A stretch of DNA of 64,000 bases from Panorpa germanica (Eukaryota > Arthropoda > Insecta > Mecoptera > Panorpidae), in the NCBI GenBank assembly GCA_963678705.1, contig OY783204.1, positions 12,844,759 to 12,908,758 on the forward strand, written 5' to 3'. Positions 44,336-60,215 of this stretch are shown in pieces. Each line of letters opens with the position of its first letter. Within the stretch, counting starts at the first letter, position 1. Below the pieces are notes generated by a model. The model saw only the letters and a program-made list of their open reading frames with translations. It made no database searches and was not told the origin of the DNA. Both the position numbers and the translations under genes were made by a program.

Positions 44336-47300
44336 TTGTCGAACATTATTTTACAAACCGATTACCGTTCCATGAAAAGGCAACTATCTAAAGGTTGTCC
44401 TCAGCGATCTGTAATGGGGCCTGAGCTCTGGAACAGCGTATTCGACGAGAACTGTGTTTCTCACTCGAAAGGTTGTGTAGACATATGTTTTGCCAACGAT
44501 AATGTGATCCTTATCGGTGCAAATAGTACAGAAACCCTAGAAAGCCGTTCTCGACCTGCTATGTATAAAATCTGTAGTTTCTTGAAGCTACAAAGCTACG
44601 AAACAAATACAGTAACAACGAATGATAAACTTGTAACACACCTTGCGCGTGTCACAAGGACGGAATGAAGCTTAAACTCGGCAACTATGCCGACACTATA
44701 CAAGGGGGCACTTATGCTAATAGTTGTGTATTGTGCTTCGGCATGGTATTACAGGATCAATCTTCCAGATCTTCCATGCAAAGAACTATGTTATTGACGA
44801 TGACGCGTTGTTGCAGAACTGTATCTACAGAAGTGGTGCAAGTGATATTGGGGACAATTCCTTTAGATTTAAAAATCACTCATGCACTTACTCAAGTACA
44901 AATTACGCTAGAACTGAAAAAATCAAATTTTGATGATTTAAAATTAATGCGACAAATTTCGAGGATTTATAGTTAATGCGGCTGTAGGATAAAAGTCTGG
45001 AGACGATACCAAATATATTGCCAAAGAGATGAATGCATATATGCATAAGCTCTGGCAAGACAGATGGGACTTAATACAAAAAGGAAGACCTACGTATTGG
45101 TTTACAAGGACGTTAATATTGATTTGCAACATAAGTGGTTCCTATCTACTATGTGTGTGATCGGCTCCTGCTACTTTAGGTGAAAAAAGTATTTAAAAGT
45201 GAGAAATTAATTATGGAAAAAAATTAAATAAATTATATGAATACTTTTTCAAACGAAAAGTATTTAAGTTTGTTTTAAATTTGTGTTAATTTACCCTAAA
45301 CAAAGTGTTTTTACAAAAGTTTGACAGTTGGAAACCAGTGTTAAAACGAATTTTTTATTACACGTACACGCGGTCTTATAAACATAACCTTAAATTTGTA
45401 ACTTTGATGTTTGATATAAGACATTAATAAGTGCGATAGACAAAAAAAGTGATAATAATTAGGTTAGTGTTAGTGCTAAAACATAAAGTGGTTTAAAATT
45501 CAAGAAATCTGTAGAGATTTATAAGGAAGACCTCATATAAACACTACAAATATACGAAAGACAAAAGCTTGCTGCCCACTATCAAGTAAGTCGAATAACA
45601 TTAATTATAAATAATATTAAAACTCAAGAATTAGTTTATATAAATTCGTGTTTTAAATAATAATGAGAGTGTATTAATTGTTATAAGTGATTAAGTGAAC
45701 AATATATGCGGTTTTCTTGGAAATAGTGATTGATCGTTCATGAACATTCAATGGTAACAAACAAATGGTAAGTAAGTAGGCATAAGTACAAGTATGTATA
45801 TGAGATATTTATAGAAATTCAGTGTGCCTTTGTTGATGTCCGGTGGCCAAGTGACCTTTAAAGAATTAAACCGGCAAAAACCTATAGGAACGTCTACTGC
45901 GCTATGGAGAACTATTTTAATTGTCGAACATTATTTTACAAACCGATTACCGTTCCATGAAAAGGCAACTATCTAAAGGTTGTCCTCAGCGATCTGTAAT
46001 GTGGGCCTGAGCTCTGGAACATGGTATTTGACGAGAACTGTGTTTTTTACTCGAAAGGTTGTGTAGACATATGTTTTGCCAACGATAATGTGATCCTTAT
46101 CGGTGCAAATAGTACAGAAACCATAGAAAGCCGTTCTCGACCTGCTATATATAAAATCTGTAGTTTCTTGAAGCTACAAAGCTACGAAACAAATACAGTA
46201 ACAACGAATGATAAACTTGTAACACACCTTGAGCGTGTCACAAGGACGGAATGAAGCTTAAACTCGGCAACTATGCCGACACTATACAAGGGGGCATTTA
46301 TGCTAATAGTTGTGTATTGTGCTTCGGCATGGTATTACAGGATCAATCTTCCAGATCTTCCATGCAAAGAACTATGTTATTGACGATGACGCGTTGTTGC
46401 AGAACTGTATCTACAGAAGTGGTGCAAGTGATATTGGGGACAATTCCTTTAGATTTAAAAATCACTCATGCACTTACTCAAGTACAAATTACGCTAGAAC
46501 TGAAAAAATCAAATTTTGATGATTTAAAATTATTGCGACAAATTTCGAGGATTTAAAGGTAATGCGGCTGTAGGATAAAAGTCTGGAGACGATACCAAAT
46601 ATATTGCCAAAGAGATGAATGCATATATGCATAAGCTCTAACAAGACAGATGGGACTTAATACAAAAAGGAAGACCTACGTATTGGTTTACAAGGACGTT
46701 AATATTGCTTTGCAACACAAGTGGTTCCTATCTACTATGTTTGTGATCGGCTCCTGCTACTTTAGGTGAAAAAAGTGATTAAAAGTGAGAAATTAATTAT
46801 GGAAAAAAATTAAATAAATTATATGAATACTTTTTCAAACGAAAAGTATTTAAGTTTGTTTTAAATTTGTGTTAATTTACCCTAAACAAAGTGTTTTTAC
46901 AAAAATTTGACAGTTGGAAACCAGTGTTAAAAACGAATTTTTCATTACGCGTACACGCGGTCTTATAAACATAACCTCAAATTTGTAACTTTGATGTTTG
47001 ATATAAGACACTACAAAGTGCGATAGACAAAAAAAGTGATAATAATTAGGTTAGTGTTAGTGCTAAAACATCAAGTGGTTTAAAATTCAAGAAATCTGTA
47101 GAGATTTATAAGAAAGACCTCATATAAACACTACAAATATACGGAAGACAAAAGGTTGCCGCCCACTATCAAGTAAGTCGAATAACATTAACTATAAATA
47201 ATATTAAAACACAAGAATTAGTTTATATAAATGCGTGTTTTAAATAATAATGAGAGTGTATTAATTGTTATAAGTGATTAAGTGAACAATATATGCGGTT

Positions 47301-50300
47301 TTCTTGGAAATAGTGATTGATCGTTCATGAACATTCAATTGTAACAAACAAATGGTAAGTAAGTAGGCATAAGTACAAGTATGTATATGAGATATTTATA
47401 GAAATTCAGTGTGCCTTTGTTGATGTCCGGTGGCCAAGTGACCTTCAAAGAATTAGACCGGCACAAACCTATAGGTACGTCTACTGCGCTATGGAGAACT
47501 ATTTTCATTGTCAAACATTATTTTACAAACCGATTACCGTTCCATGAAAAGGCAACTATCTAAAGGTTGTCCTCAGCGATCTGTAATGGGGCTTGAGCTC
47601 TGGAACATGGTATTCGACGAGAACTGTGTTTCTCACTCAAAAGGTTGTGTAGGCATATGTTTTGCCAACGATAATGTGATCCTTATCGGTGCAAATAGTA
47701 CAGAAACCCTAGAAAGCCGTTCTCGACCTGCTATATATAAAATCTGTAGTTTCTTGTAGCTACAAAGCTACGAGACAAATACAGTAACAACGAATGATAA
47801 ACTTGTAACACACCTTGCGCGTGTCACAAGGACGGAATGAAGCTTAAACTCGGCAACTATGCCGACACTATACAAGGGGGCATTTTTGCTAATAGTTGTG
47901 TATTGTGCTTCGGCATGGTATTACAGGATCAATCTTCCAGATCTTCCATGCAAAGAACTATGTTATTGACGATGACGCGTTGTTGCAGAACTGTATCTAC
48001 AGAAGTGGTGCAAGTGATATTGGGGACAATTCCTTTAAATTTAAAAATCACTCATGCACTTACTCAAGTACAAATTACGCTAGAACTGTAAAAATCAAAT
48101 TTTGATGATTTAAAATTAATGCGACAAATTTCGAGGATTTAAAGTTAATGCGGCTGTAGGATAAAAGTCTGGAGACGATACCAAATATATTGCCAAAGAG
48201 ATGAATGCATATATGCATAAGCTCTGGCAAGACAGATGGGACTTAATACAAAAGGGAAGACCTACGTATTGGTTTACAAGGACGTTAATATTGCTTTGCA
48301 ACACAAGTGGTTCCTATCTACTATGTGTGTGATCGGCTCCTGCTACTTTAGGTAAAAAAAGTGATTAAAAGTGAGAAAGTAATTATGAAAAAAAATTAAA
48401 TAAATTATATGAATACTTTTTCAAACGAAAAGTATTTAAGTTTGTTTTAAATTTGTGTTAATTTACCCTAAACAAAGTGTTTTTCAAAAGTTGGACAGTT
48501 GGAAACCAGTGTTAAAAACGAATTTTTCATTACGCGTACACGCGGTCTTATATACATAACCCCAAATTTGTAACTTTGATGTTTGATATAAGACATTAAT
48601 AAGTGCGATAGACAAAAAAAGTGATAATAATTAGGTTAGTGTTAGTGCTAAACCATAAATAGGTTTAAAATTCAAGAAATCTGTAAAGATATATAAGATA
48701 GACCTCATATAAACACTACAAATATACGGAAGACAAAAGGTTGCCGCCTACTATCAAGTAAGTCGAATAACATTAACTATAAATAATATTAAAACACAAA
48801 AATTAGTTTATATAAATGCGTGTTTTAAATAATAATGAGAGTGTATTAATTGTTATAAGTGATTAAGTGAACAATATATGCGGTTTTCTTGGAAATAGTG
48901 ATTGATCGTTCATGAACATTCAATGGTAACAAACAAATGGTAAGTAAGTAGGCTTAAGTAGAAGTATGTATATGAGATATTTATAGAAATTCAGTGTGCC
49001 TTTGTTGATGGCAGGTGGCCAAGTGACCTTTAAAGAATTAAACCGGCAAAAACCTATAGGTACGTCTACTGCGCTATGGAGAACTATTTTTATTGTCGAA
49101 CATTATTTTACAAACCGATTATTGTTCCATGAAAAGACAACTATCTAAAGATTGTCCTCAGCGATCTGTAATGGGGCCTGAGCTCTGGAACATGGTATTC
49201 GACGAGAACTGTGTTTCTCACTCGAAACGTTGTGTAGACATATGTTTTGCCAACGATAATGTGATCCTTATCGGTGCAAATAGTACAGAAACCCTAGAAA
49301 GCCGTTCTCGACCTCCTATATATAAAATCTGTAGTTTCTTGAAGCTACAAAGCTACGAAACAAATACAGTAACAACGAATGATAAACTTGTAACACACCT
49401 TGCGCGTGTCACAAGGACGGAATGAAGCTTAAATTCGGCAACTATGCCGACACTATACAAGGGGGCATTTATGCTAATAGTTGTGTATTGTGCTCGGCAT
49501 GGTATTACAGGATCAATCTTCCAGATCTTCCATGCAAAGAACTATGTTATTGACGATGACGCGTTGTTGCAGAACTGTATCTACAGAAGTGGTGCAAGTG
49601 ATATTGGGGACAATTCCTTTAGATTTAAAAATCACTCATGCACTTACTCAAGTACAAATTACGCTAGAACTGCAAAAATCAAATATTGATGATATAAAAT
49701 TAATGCGACAAATTTCGAGGATTTAAAGTTAATGCGGCTTTAGGATAAAAGTCTGGAGACGATACCAAACATATTGCCAAAGAGATGAATGCATATATGC
49801 ATAAGCTCTGGCAAGACAGATGGGACTTAATACAAAAAGGAAGACTTACGTATTGGTTTACAAGGACGTTAATATTGCTTTGCAATACAAGTGGTTCCTA
49901 TCTACTATGTGTGTGATCGGCTCCTGCTACATTAGGTGAAAAAAGTGATTAAAAGTGAGAAATTAATTATGGAAAAATATTAAATAAATTATATGAATAC
50001 TTTTTCAAACGAAAAGTATTTAAGTTTGTTTTAAATTTGTGTTAATTTACCCTAAACAAAGTGTTTTTACAAAAGTTTGACAGTTGGAAACCAGTGTTAA
50101 AAACGAATTTTTCATTACGCTTACACGCCGTCTTATAAACATAACCTCAAATTTGTAACTTTGATGTTTGATATAAGACATTAATAAGTGCGATAGACAA
50201 AAAAAGTGATAATAATTAGGTTAGTGTTAGTGCTAAAACATCAAGTAGTTTAAAATTCAAGAAATCTGTAGAGATTTATAAGGAAGACCTCATATAAACA

Positions 50301-53300
50301 CTACAAATATACGGAAGACAAAAGGTTGCCGCCCACTATCAAGTAAGTCGAATAACATTAACTATAAATAATATTAAAACACAAGAATTAGTTTATATAA
50401 ATGCGTGTTTTAAATAATAATGAGAGTGTATTAATTGTTATAAGTGATTAAGTGAACAATATATGCGGTTTTCTTGGAAATAGTGATTGATCGTTCATGA
50501 ACATTCAATGGTAACAAACAAATGGTAAGTAAGTAGGCATAAGTACAAGTATGTATATGAGATATTTATAGAAATTCAGTGTGCCTTTGTTGATGTCCGG
50601 TGGCCAAGTGACCTTCAAAGAATTAGACCGGCACAAACCTATAGGTACGTCTACTGCGCTATGGAGAACTATTTTCATTGTCAAACATTATTTTACAAAC
50701 CGATTACCGTTCCATGAAAAGGCAACTATCTAAAGGTTGTCCTCAGCGATCTGTAATGGGGCCTGAGCTCTGGAACATGGTATTCGACGAGAACTGTGTT
50801 TCTCACTCAAAAGGTTGTGTAGGCATATGTTTTGCCAACGATAATGTGATCCTTATCGGTGCAAATAGTACAGAAACCCTAGAAAGCCGTTCTCGACATG
50901 CTATATATAAAATCTGTAGTTTCTTGTAGCTACAAAGCTACGAGACAAATACAGTAACAACGAATGATAAACTTGTAACACACCTTGCGCGTGTCACAAG
51001 GACAGAATGAAGCTTAAACTCGGCAACTATGCCGACACTATACAAGGGGGCATTTATGCTAATAGTTGTGTATTGTGCTTCGGCATGGTATTACAGGATC
51101 AATCTTCCAGATCTTCCATGCAAAGAACTATGTTATTGACGATGACGCGTTGTTGCAGAACTGTATCTACAGAAGTGGTGCAAGTGATATTGGGGACAAT
51201 TCCTTTAGATTTAAAAATCACTCATGCACTTACTCAAGTACAAATTACGCTAGAACGGTAAAAATCAAATTTTGATGATTTAAAATTAATGCGACAAATT
51301 TCGAGGATTTAAAGTTAATGCGGCTGTAGGATAAAAGTCTGGAGACGATACCAAATATATTGCCAAAGAGATGAATGCATATATGCATAAGCTCTGGCAA
51401 GACAGATGGGACTTAATACAAAAGGGAATACCTACGTATTAGTTTACAAGGACGTTAATATTGCTTTGCAACACAAGTGGTTCCTATCTACTATGTATGT
51501 GATCGGCTCCTGCTACTTTAGGTGAAAAAAGTGATTAAAAGTGAAAAATTAATTATGGAAAAAAATTAAATAAATTATATGAATACTTTTTCAAACGAAA
51601 AGTATTTAAGTTTGTTTTAAATTTGTGTTAATTTACCCTAAACAAAGTGTTTTTACAAAAGTTTGACAGTTGGAAACCAGTGTTAAAAACGAATTTTTCA
51701 TTACGCGTACACGCGGTCTTATAAACGTAACCCCAAATTTGTAACTTTGATGTTTGATATAAGACATTAATAAGTGCGATAGACAAAAAAAGTGATAATA
51801 ATTAGGTTAGTGTTAGTGCTAAAACATCAAGTGGTTTAAAATTCAAGAAATCTGTAGAGATATATAAGGAAGACCTCATATAAACACTACAAATATACGG
51901 AAGACAAAAGGTTGCCGCCCACTATCAAGTAAGTCGAATAACATTAACTATAAATAATATTAAAACACAAGAATTAGTTTATAATAATGCGTGTTTTAAA
52001 TAATAATGAGAGTGTATTAATTGTTATAAGTGATTAAGTGAACAATATATGCGGTTTTCTTGGAAATAGTGATTGATCGTTCATGAACATTCAATGGTAA
52101 CAAACAAATGGTAAGTAAGTAGGCATAAGTACAAGTATGTATATGAGATATTTATAGAAATTCAGTGTGCCTTTGTTGATGGCAGGTGGCCAAGTGACCT
52201 TCAAAGAATTAGACCGGCAAAAACCTATAGGTACGTCTACTGCGCTATGGAGAACTATTTTCATTGTCGAACATTATTTTACAAACCGATTACCGTTCCA
52301 TGAAAAGGCAACTATCTAAAGGTTGTCCTCAGCGATCTGTAATGGGGCCTGAGCTCTGGAACATGGTATTCGACGAGAACTGTGTTTCTCACTCGAAAGG
52401 TTGTGTAGACATATGTTTTGCCAACGATAATGTGATCCTTATCGGTGCAAATAGTACAGAAACCATAGAAAGCCGTTCTCGACCTGCTATATATAAAATC
52501 TGTAGTTTCTTGAAGCTACAAAGCTACGAAACAAATACAGTAACAACGAATGATAAACTTGTAACACACCTTGCGCGTGTCACAAGGACGGAATGAAGCT
52601 TAAACTCGGCAACTATGCCGACACTATACAAGGGGGCACTTATGCTAATAGTTGTGTATTGTGCTTCGGCATGGTATTACAGGATCAATCTTCCAGATCT
52701 TCCATGCAAAGAACTATGTTATTGACGATGACGCGTTGTTGCAGAACTGTATCTACAGAAGTGGTGCAAGTGATATTGGGGACAATTCCTTTAGATTTAA
52801 AAATCACTCATGCACTTACTCAAGTACAAATTACGCTAGAACTAAAAAAATCAAATTTTGATGATTTAAAATTATTGCGACAAATTTCGAGGATTTATAG
52901 TTAATGCGGCTGTAGGATAAAAGTCTGGAGACGATACCAAATATATTGCCAAAGAGATGAATGCATATATGCATAAGCTCTGGCAAGACAGATGGGACTT
53001 AATACAAAAAGGAAGACCTACGTATTGGTTTACAAGGACGTTAATATTGATTTGCAACATAAGTGGTTCCTATCTACTATGTGTGTGATCGGCTCCTGCT
53101 ACTTTAGGTGAAAAAAGTATTTAAAAGTGAGAAATTAATTATAGAAAAAAATTAAATAAATTATATGAATACTTTTTCAAACGAAAAGTATTTAAGTTTG
53201 TTTTAAATTTGTGTTAATTTACCCTAAACAAAGTGTTTTTACAAAAGTTTGACAGTTGGAAACCAGTGTTAAAACGAACTTTTTATTACACGTACACGCA

Positions 53301-55436
53301 GTCTTATAAACATAACCTTAAATTTGTAACTTTGATGTTTGATATAAGACATTAATAAGTGCGATAGACAAAAAAAGTGATAATAATTAGGTTAGTGTTA
53401 GTGCTAAAACATCAAGTAGTTTAAAATTCAAGAAATCTGTAGAGATTTATAAGGAAGACCTCATATAAACACTACAAATATACGGAAGACAAAAGCTTGC
53501 TGCCCACTATCAAGTAAGTCGAATAACATTAATTATAAATAATATTAAAACTCAAGAATTAGTTTATATAAATTCGTGTTTTAAATAATAATGAGAGTGT
53601 ATTAATTGTTATAAGTGATTAAGTGAACAATATATGCGGTTTTCTTGGAAATAGTGATTGATCGTTCATGAACATTCAATGGTAACAAACAAATGGTAAG
53701 TAAGTAGGCATAAGTACAAGTATGTATATGAGATATTTATAGAAATTCAGTGTGCCTTTGTTGATGTCCGGTGGCCAAGTGACCTTTAAAGAATTAAACC
53801 GGCAAAAACCTATAGGAACGTCTACTGCGCTATGGAGAACTATTTTAATTGTCGAACATTATTTTACAAACCGATTACCGTTCCATGAAAAGGCAACTAT
53901 CTAAAGGTTGTCCTCAGCGATCTGTAATGTGGGCCTGAGCTCTGGAACATGGTATTCGACGAGAACTGTGTTTTTTACTCGAAAGGTTGTGTAGACATAT
54001 GTTTTGCCAACGATAATGTGATCCTTATCGGTGCAAATAGTACAGAAACCATAGAAAGCCGTTCTCGACCTGCTATATATAAAATCTGTAGTTTCTTGAA
54101 GCTACAAAGCTACGAAACAAATACAGTAACAACGAATGATAAACTTGTAACACACCTTGAGCGTGTCACAAGGACGGAATAAAGCTTAAACTCGGCAACT
54201 ATGCCGACACTATACAAGGGGGCATTTATGCTAATAGTTGTGTATTGTGCTTCGGCATGGTATTACAGGATCAATCTTCCAGATCTTCCATGCAAAGAAC
54301 TATGTTATTGACGATGACGCGTTGTTGCAGAACTGTATCTACAGAAGTGGTGCAAGTGATATTGGGGACAATTCCTTTAGATTTAAAAATCACTCATGCA
54401 CTTACTCAAGTACAAATTACGCTAGAACTGAAAAAATCAAATTTTGATGATTTAAAATTATTGCGACAAATTTCGAGGATTTAAAGGTAATGCGGCTGTA
54501 GGATAAAAGTCTGGAGACGATACCAAATATATTGCCAAAGAGATGAATGCATATATGCATAAGCTCTGGCAAGACAGATGGGACTTAATACAAAAAGGAA
54601 GACCTACGTAATGGTTTACAAGGACGTTAATATTGCTTTGCAACACAAGTGGTTCCTATCTACTATGTGTGTGATCGGCTCCTGCTACTTTAGGTAAAAA
54701 AAGTTATTAAAAGTGAGAAATTAATTATGGAAAAAAATTAAATAAATTATATGAATACTTTTTCAAACGAAAAGTATTTAAGTTTGTTTTAAATTTGTGT
54801 TAATTTACCCTAAACAAAGTGTTTTTACAAAAGTTTGACAGTTGGAAACCAGTGTTAAAAACGAATTTTTCATTACGCGTACACGCGGTTTTATAAACAT
54901 AACCTCAAATTTGTAACTTTGATGTTTGATTATAAGACATTAATAAGTGCGATAGACAAAACAAGTGATAATAATTAGGTTAGTGTTAGTGCTAAAACAT
55001 CAAGTTGTTTAAAATTCAAGAAATCTGTAGAGATATATAAGGAAGACCTCATATAAACACTACAAATATACGGAAGACAAAAGGTTGCCGCCCACTATCA
55101 AGTAAGTCGAATAACATTAACTATAAATAATATTAAAACACAAGAATTAGTTTATATAAATTCGTGTTTTAAATAATATTGAGAGTGTATTAATTGTTAT
55201 AAGTGATTAAGTGAACAATATATGCGGTTTTCTTGGAAATAGTGATTGATCGTTCATGAACATTCAATGGTAACAAACAAATGGTAAGTAAGTAGGCATA
55301 AGTACAAGTATGTATATGAGATATTAAAAGAAATTCAGTGTGCCTTTGTTGATGTCCGGTGGCCAAGTGACCTTCAAAGAATTAGACCGGCAAAAACCTA
55401 TAGGTACGTCTACTGCGCTATGGAGAACTATTTTCA
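44336..55436 (+). repeat. Satellite block with longer higher-order periods
   Basis: Unit starts are 44336, 45921, 47508, 49093, 50678, 52264 and 53849. Units 44336 and 52264, and 45921 and 53849, are matched pairs 7928 bp (five units) apart. They share GATGGCAGGTGG and GGCACTTATG, and TTTTTTACTCG and GAACGTCTAC, respectively. Inside, 47508 and 50678 (3170 bp apart) share TTCTTGTAGC and GTAGGCATATG. Two nested amplification events are the simplest reading. Confidence 0.8.
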
Positions 55437-58400
55437 TTGTCGAACATTATTTTACAAACCGATTACCGTTCCATGAAAAGGCAACTATCTAAAAGTTGTC
55501 CTCAGCGATCTGTAATAGGGCCTGAGCTCTGGAACATGGTATTCGACGAGAACTGTGTTTCTCACTCGAAAGGTTGTGTAGACATATGTTTTGCCAACGA
55601 TAATGTAATCCTTATCGGTGCAAATAGTACAGAAACCCTAGAAAGCCGTTCTCGACCTGCTATATATAAAATCTGTAGTTTCTTGAAGCTACAAAGCTAC
55701 GAAACAAATACAGTAACAACGAATGATAAACTTGTAACACACCTTGCGCGTGTCACAAGGACGGAATGAAGCTTAAACTCGGCAACTATGCCGACACTAT
55801 ACAAGGGGGCATTTATGCTAATAGTTGTGTATTGTGCTTCGGCATGGTATTACAGGATCAATCTTCCAGATCTTCCATGCAATGAACTTTGTTATTGACG
55901 ATGACGCGTTGTTGCAGAACTGTATCTACAGAAGTGGTGCAGGTGATATTGGGGACAATTCCTTTAGATTTAAAAATCACTCATGCACTTACTCAAGTAC
56001 AAATTACGCTAGAACTAAAAAAATCAAATTTTGATGATTTTAAGTTAATGCGACTGTAAGATAAAAGTCTGGAGACGATATCAAATATATTGCCAAAGAG
56101 ATGAATGCATATATGCATAAGCTCTGGCAAGACAGATGAGACTTAATACAAAAAGGAACACCTACGTATTGGTTTACAAGGACGTTAATATTGCTTTGCA
56201 ACACAAGTGGTTCCTATCTACTATGTGTGTGATCGGCTCCTGCTACTTTAGGTGAAAAAAGTGATTAAAAGTGAGAAATTAATTACGGAAAAAAATTAAA
56301 TAAATTATATGAATACTTTTTCAAACGAAAAGTATTTAAGTTTGTTTTAAATTTGTGTTAATTTACCCTAAACAAAGTGTTTTTACAAAAGTTTGACAGT
56401 TGGAAACCAGTGTTAAAAACAAATTTTTCATTACGCGTACACGCGGTCTTATAAACATAACCTCAAAATTGTAACTTTGATGTTTGATATAAGACATTAA
56501 TAAGTGCGATAGACAAAAAAAGTGATAATAATTAGGTTAGTGTTAGTGCTAAAACATCAAGTGGTTAAGAATTTCAAGAAATCTGTAAAGCTATATAAGG
56601 AAGACCTCATATAAACACTACAAATATACGGAAGACAAAAGGTTGCCGCCCACTTTCAAGTAAGTCGATTAACATTAACTATAAATAATATTAAAACATA
56701 AGAATAAGTTTATATAAATGCTTGTTTTAAATATTAAAGAGAGTGTATTAATTGTTATAAGTGATTAAGTAAACAATATATGCGGTTTTCTTGGAAATAG
56801 TGATTAATCGTTCATGAACATTCAATGGTAACAAACAAATGGTAAGTAAGTAGGCATAAGTACAAGTATGTACATGAGATATTTATAGAAATTCAGTGTG
56901 CCTTTAATAATGTCTGGTGGCCAAGTAACCTTCAAAGAATTAGACCGGCAAAAACCTCTAGGTACGTCTACTGCGCTATGAAGAACTATTTTCATTGTCG
57001 AACATTAATTTTACAAACCGATTACCGTTCCATAAAAAGGCAACTATCTAAAGGTTGTCCTCAGCGATCTGTAATGGGGCCTGAGCTCTAGAACATGATA
57101 TTCGACGAGAACTGTGTTTCTCACTCGAAAGGTTGTGTAAACGTATGTTTTGCCAACGATAATGTGATCCTTATAGGTGCAATTAGTACAGAACAACTAG
57201 AAAGCCGTTCTCAACCTGCTATAGATAAAATCTGTAGTTTCTTGAAGCTACAAAGCTACAAAACAAATACGGTAACAACGAATGATAAACTTGTAACACA
57301 CCTTGCGCGTGTCACAAGGACGGAATGAAGCTTAAACTCGGCAACTATGCCGACACTATACAAGGGGGCATTTATGCCAATGGTTGTGTATTGTGCTTCG
57401 GCATGGTATTACAGGATCAATCTTCCAGATCTTATATGCAAAGAACTATGTTATTGACGATGACGCGTTGTTGCAAAACTGTATCTACAGAAGTGGTGCA
57501 GGTGATATTGGGGACAATTCCTTCAGATTTAAAAATCACTCATGCACTTACTCAAGTACAAATTACGTTAGAACTGAAAAAATCAAATTTTGATGATTTA
57601 AAATAAATGCGACAATTTTGAGGATTTAAAGTTAATGCGGCTGTAAGATAAAAGTCTGGAGACGATACCAAATATATTGCCAAAGAGATGAATGCATATA
57701 TGCATAAGCTCTGGCAAGACAGATGGGACTTAATACAAAATGGAAGACCTACGAATTGGTTTACAAGGACGTTAATATTGCTTTGCAACACAAGTGGTTC
57801 CTATCTACTATGTGTGTGATCGGCTCCTGCTACTTTAGGTGAAAAAAGTGATTAAAAGTGAGAAATTAATTTTGGAAAAAAATTAAATAAATTATATGAA
57901 TACTTTTTCAAACGAAAAGTATTTAAGTTTGTTTTAAATTTGTGTTAATTTACCTTAAACAAAGTGTTTTTACAAAAGTTTGACAGTTGGAAATTAGTGT
58001 TTAAAACGAATTTTTCATTACGCGTACACGCGGTCTTATAAACATAACCTCAAATTTGTAACTTTGATGTTTGATATAAGACATTAATAAGTGCGATTGA
58101 CAAAAAAAGTGATAATAATTAGGTTAGTGTTAGTGCTAAAACATCAAGTGGTTTAAAATTCAAGAAATCTGTAGAGTTATATAAGGAAGACCTCATATAA
58201 ACACTACAAATATACATAAGACAAAAGGTTGCCGCCCACTATCAAGTAAGTCGAATAACAATAACTATAAATAATATTAAAACACAAAAATTAGTTTATA
58301 TAAATGCGTGTTTTAAATAATAATGAGAGTGTATTAATTGTTATAAGTGATTAAGTGAACAATATATGCGGTTTTCTTGGAAATAGTGATTGATCGTTCA

Positions 58401-60215
58401 TGAACATTCAATGGTAACAAACAAATGGTAAGTAAGTAGGCAAAAGTACAAGTATGTATATGAGATATTTATAGAAATTCAGTGTGCCTTTGTTTATGTC
58501 GGTGGCCAAGTGACCTTCAAAGAATTAGACCGGCAAAAACCTATAGGTACGTCTACTGCGCTATGGAGAACTATTTTCATTGTCGAACATTATTTTTCAA
58601 ACCGATTACCGTTCCATGAAAAGGCAACTATCTAAAGGTTGTCCTCAGCGATCTGTAATGGGGCCTGAGCTCTGGAACATGGTATTCGAAGAGAACTGTG
58701 TTTCTCACTCGAAAGGTTGTGTAGACATATGTTTTGCCAACGATAATGTGATCCTTATCGGTGCAAATAGTACAGAAACCCTAGAAAGCCGTTCTCGACC
58801 TGCTATATATAAAATCTGTAGTTTTTTGAAGCTACAAAGCTACGAAACAAATACAGTAACAATGAATGATAAACTTGTAAACACCTTGCGCGTGTCACAA
58901 GGACGGAATGAAGCTTAAACTCGGCAACTATGCCGACACTATACAAGGGGGCATTTATGCTAATAGTTGTGTATTGTGCTTCGGCATGGTATTACAGGAT
59001 CAATCTTCCAGATCTTCCATGCAAAGAACTATGTTATTGACGATGACGCGTTGTTGCAGAACTGTATCTACAGAAGTGGTGCAAGTGATATTGGGGACAA
59101 TTCCTTTAGATTTAAAAATCACTCATGCACTTACTCAAATACAAATTACGCTAGAACTGAAAAAATTAAATTTTGATGATTTAAAATTAATGCGACAAAT
59201 TTCGAGGATTTAAAGTTAATGCGGCTGTAGGATAAAAGTCTGGAGACGATACCAAATATATTGCCAAAGAGATGAATGCATATATGCATAAGCTCTGGCA
59301 AGACAGATGGGACTTAATACAAAAAGGAAGACCTACGAATTGGTTTACAAGGACGTTAATATTGCTTTGCAACTCAAGTGGTTCCTATCTACTATGTGTG
59401 TGATCGGCTCCTGCTACTTTAGGTGAAAAAAGTAATTAAAAGTGAGAAATTAATTTTGGAAAAAAATTAAATAAATTATATGAATACTTTTTCAAACGAA
59501 AAGTATTTAAGTTTGTTTTAAATTTGTGTTAATTTACCCTAAACAAAGTGTTTTTACAAAAGTTTGACAGTTGGAAACCAGTGTTAAAAACGAATTTTTC
59601 ATTACGCGTACACGCGGTCTTATAAACATAACCTCAAATTTGTAACTTTGATGTTTGATATAAGACATTAATAAGTGCGATAGACAAAAAAAGTGATAAT
59701 AATTAGGTTAGTGTTTGTGCTAAAACATCAAGTGGTTTAAAATTCAAGAAATCTGTAGAGATATATAGGAAGACCTCATATAAACACTACAAATATACGG
59801 AAGACAAAAAGTTGCCGCCCACTATCAAGTAAGTCGAATAACATTAACTATAAATAATATTAAAACACAAGAATTAGTTTATATAAATGCGTGTTTTAAA
59901 TAATAATGAGAGTGTATTAATTGTTATAAGTGATTTAGTGAACAATATATGCGGTTTTCTTGGAAATAGTGATTGATCGTTCATGAACATTCAATGGTAA
60001 CAAACAAATGATAAGTAAGTAGGCATAAGTACAAGTATGTATATAAGATATTTATAGAAATTCAGTGTGCCTTTGTTGATGTCCGGTGGCCAAGTGACCT
60101 TCAAAGAATTAGACCGGCAAAAACCTATAGGTACGTCTACTGCGCTATGGAGAAACTATTTTCATTGTCGAACATTATTTTACAAACCGATTACCGTTCT
60201 ATGAAAAGGCAACTA
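55437..60215 (+). repeat. Satellite block with more diverged units
   Basis: Unit starts are 55437, about 56995, 58580 and 60165. The 55437 unit lacks about 28 bp after the C-terminal remnant (near 56040). The 56995 unit has many private changes, such as CATTAATTTTAC and a changed Met codon in the RT remnant. It looks older or less homogenised than its neighbours. Confidence 0.85.
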
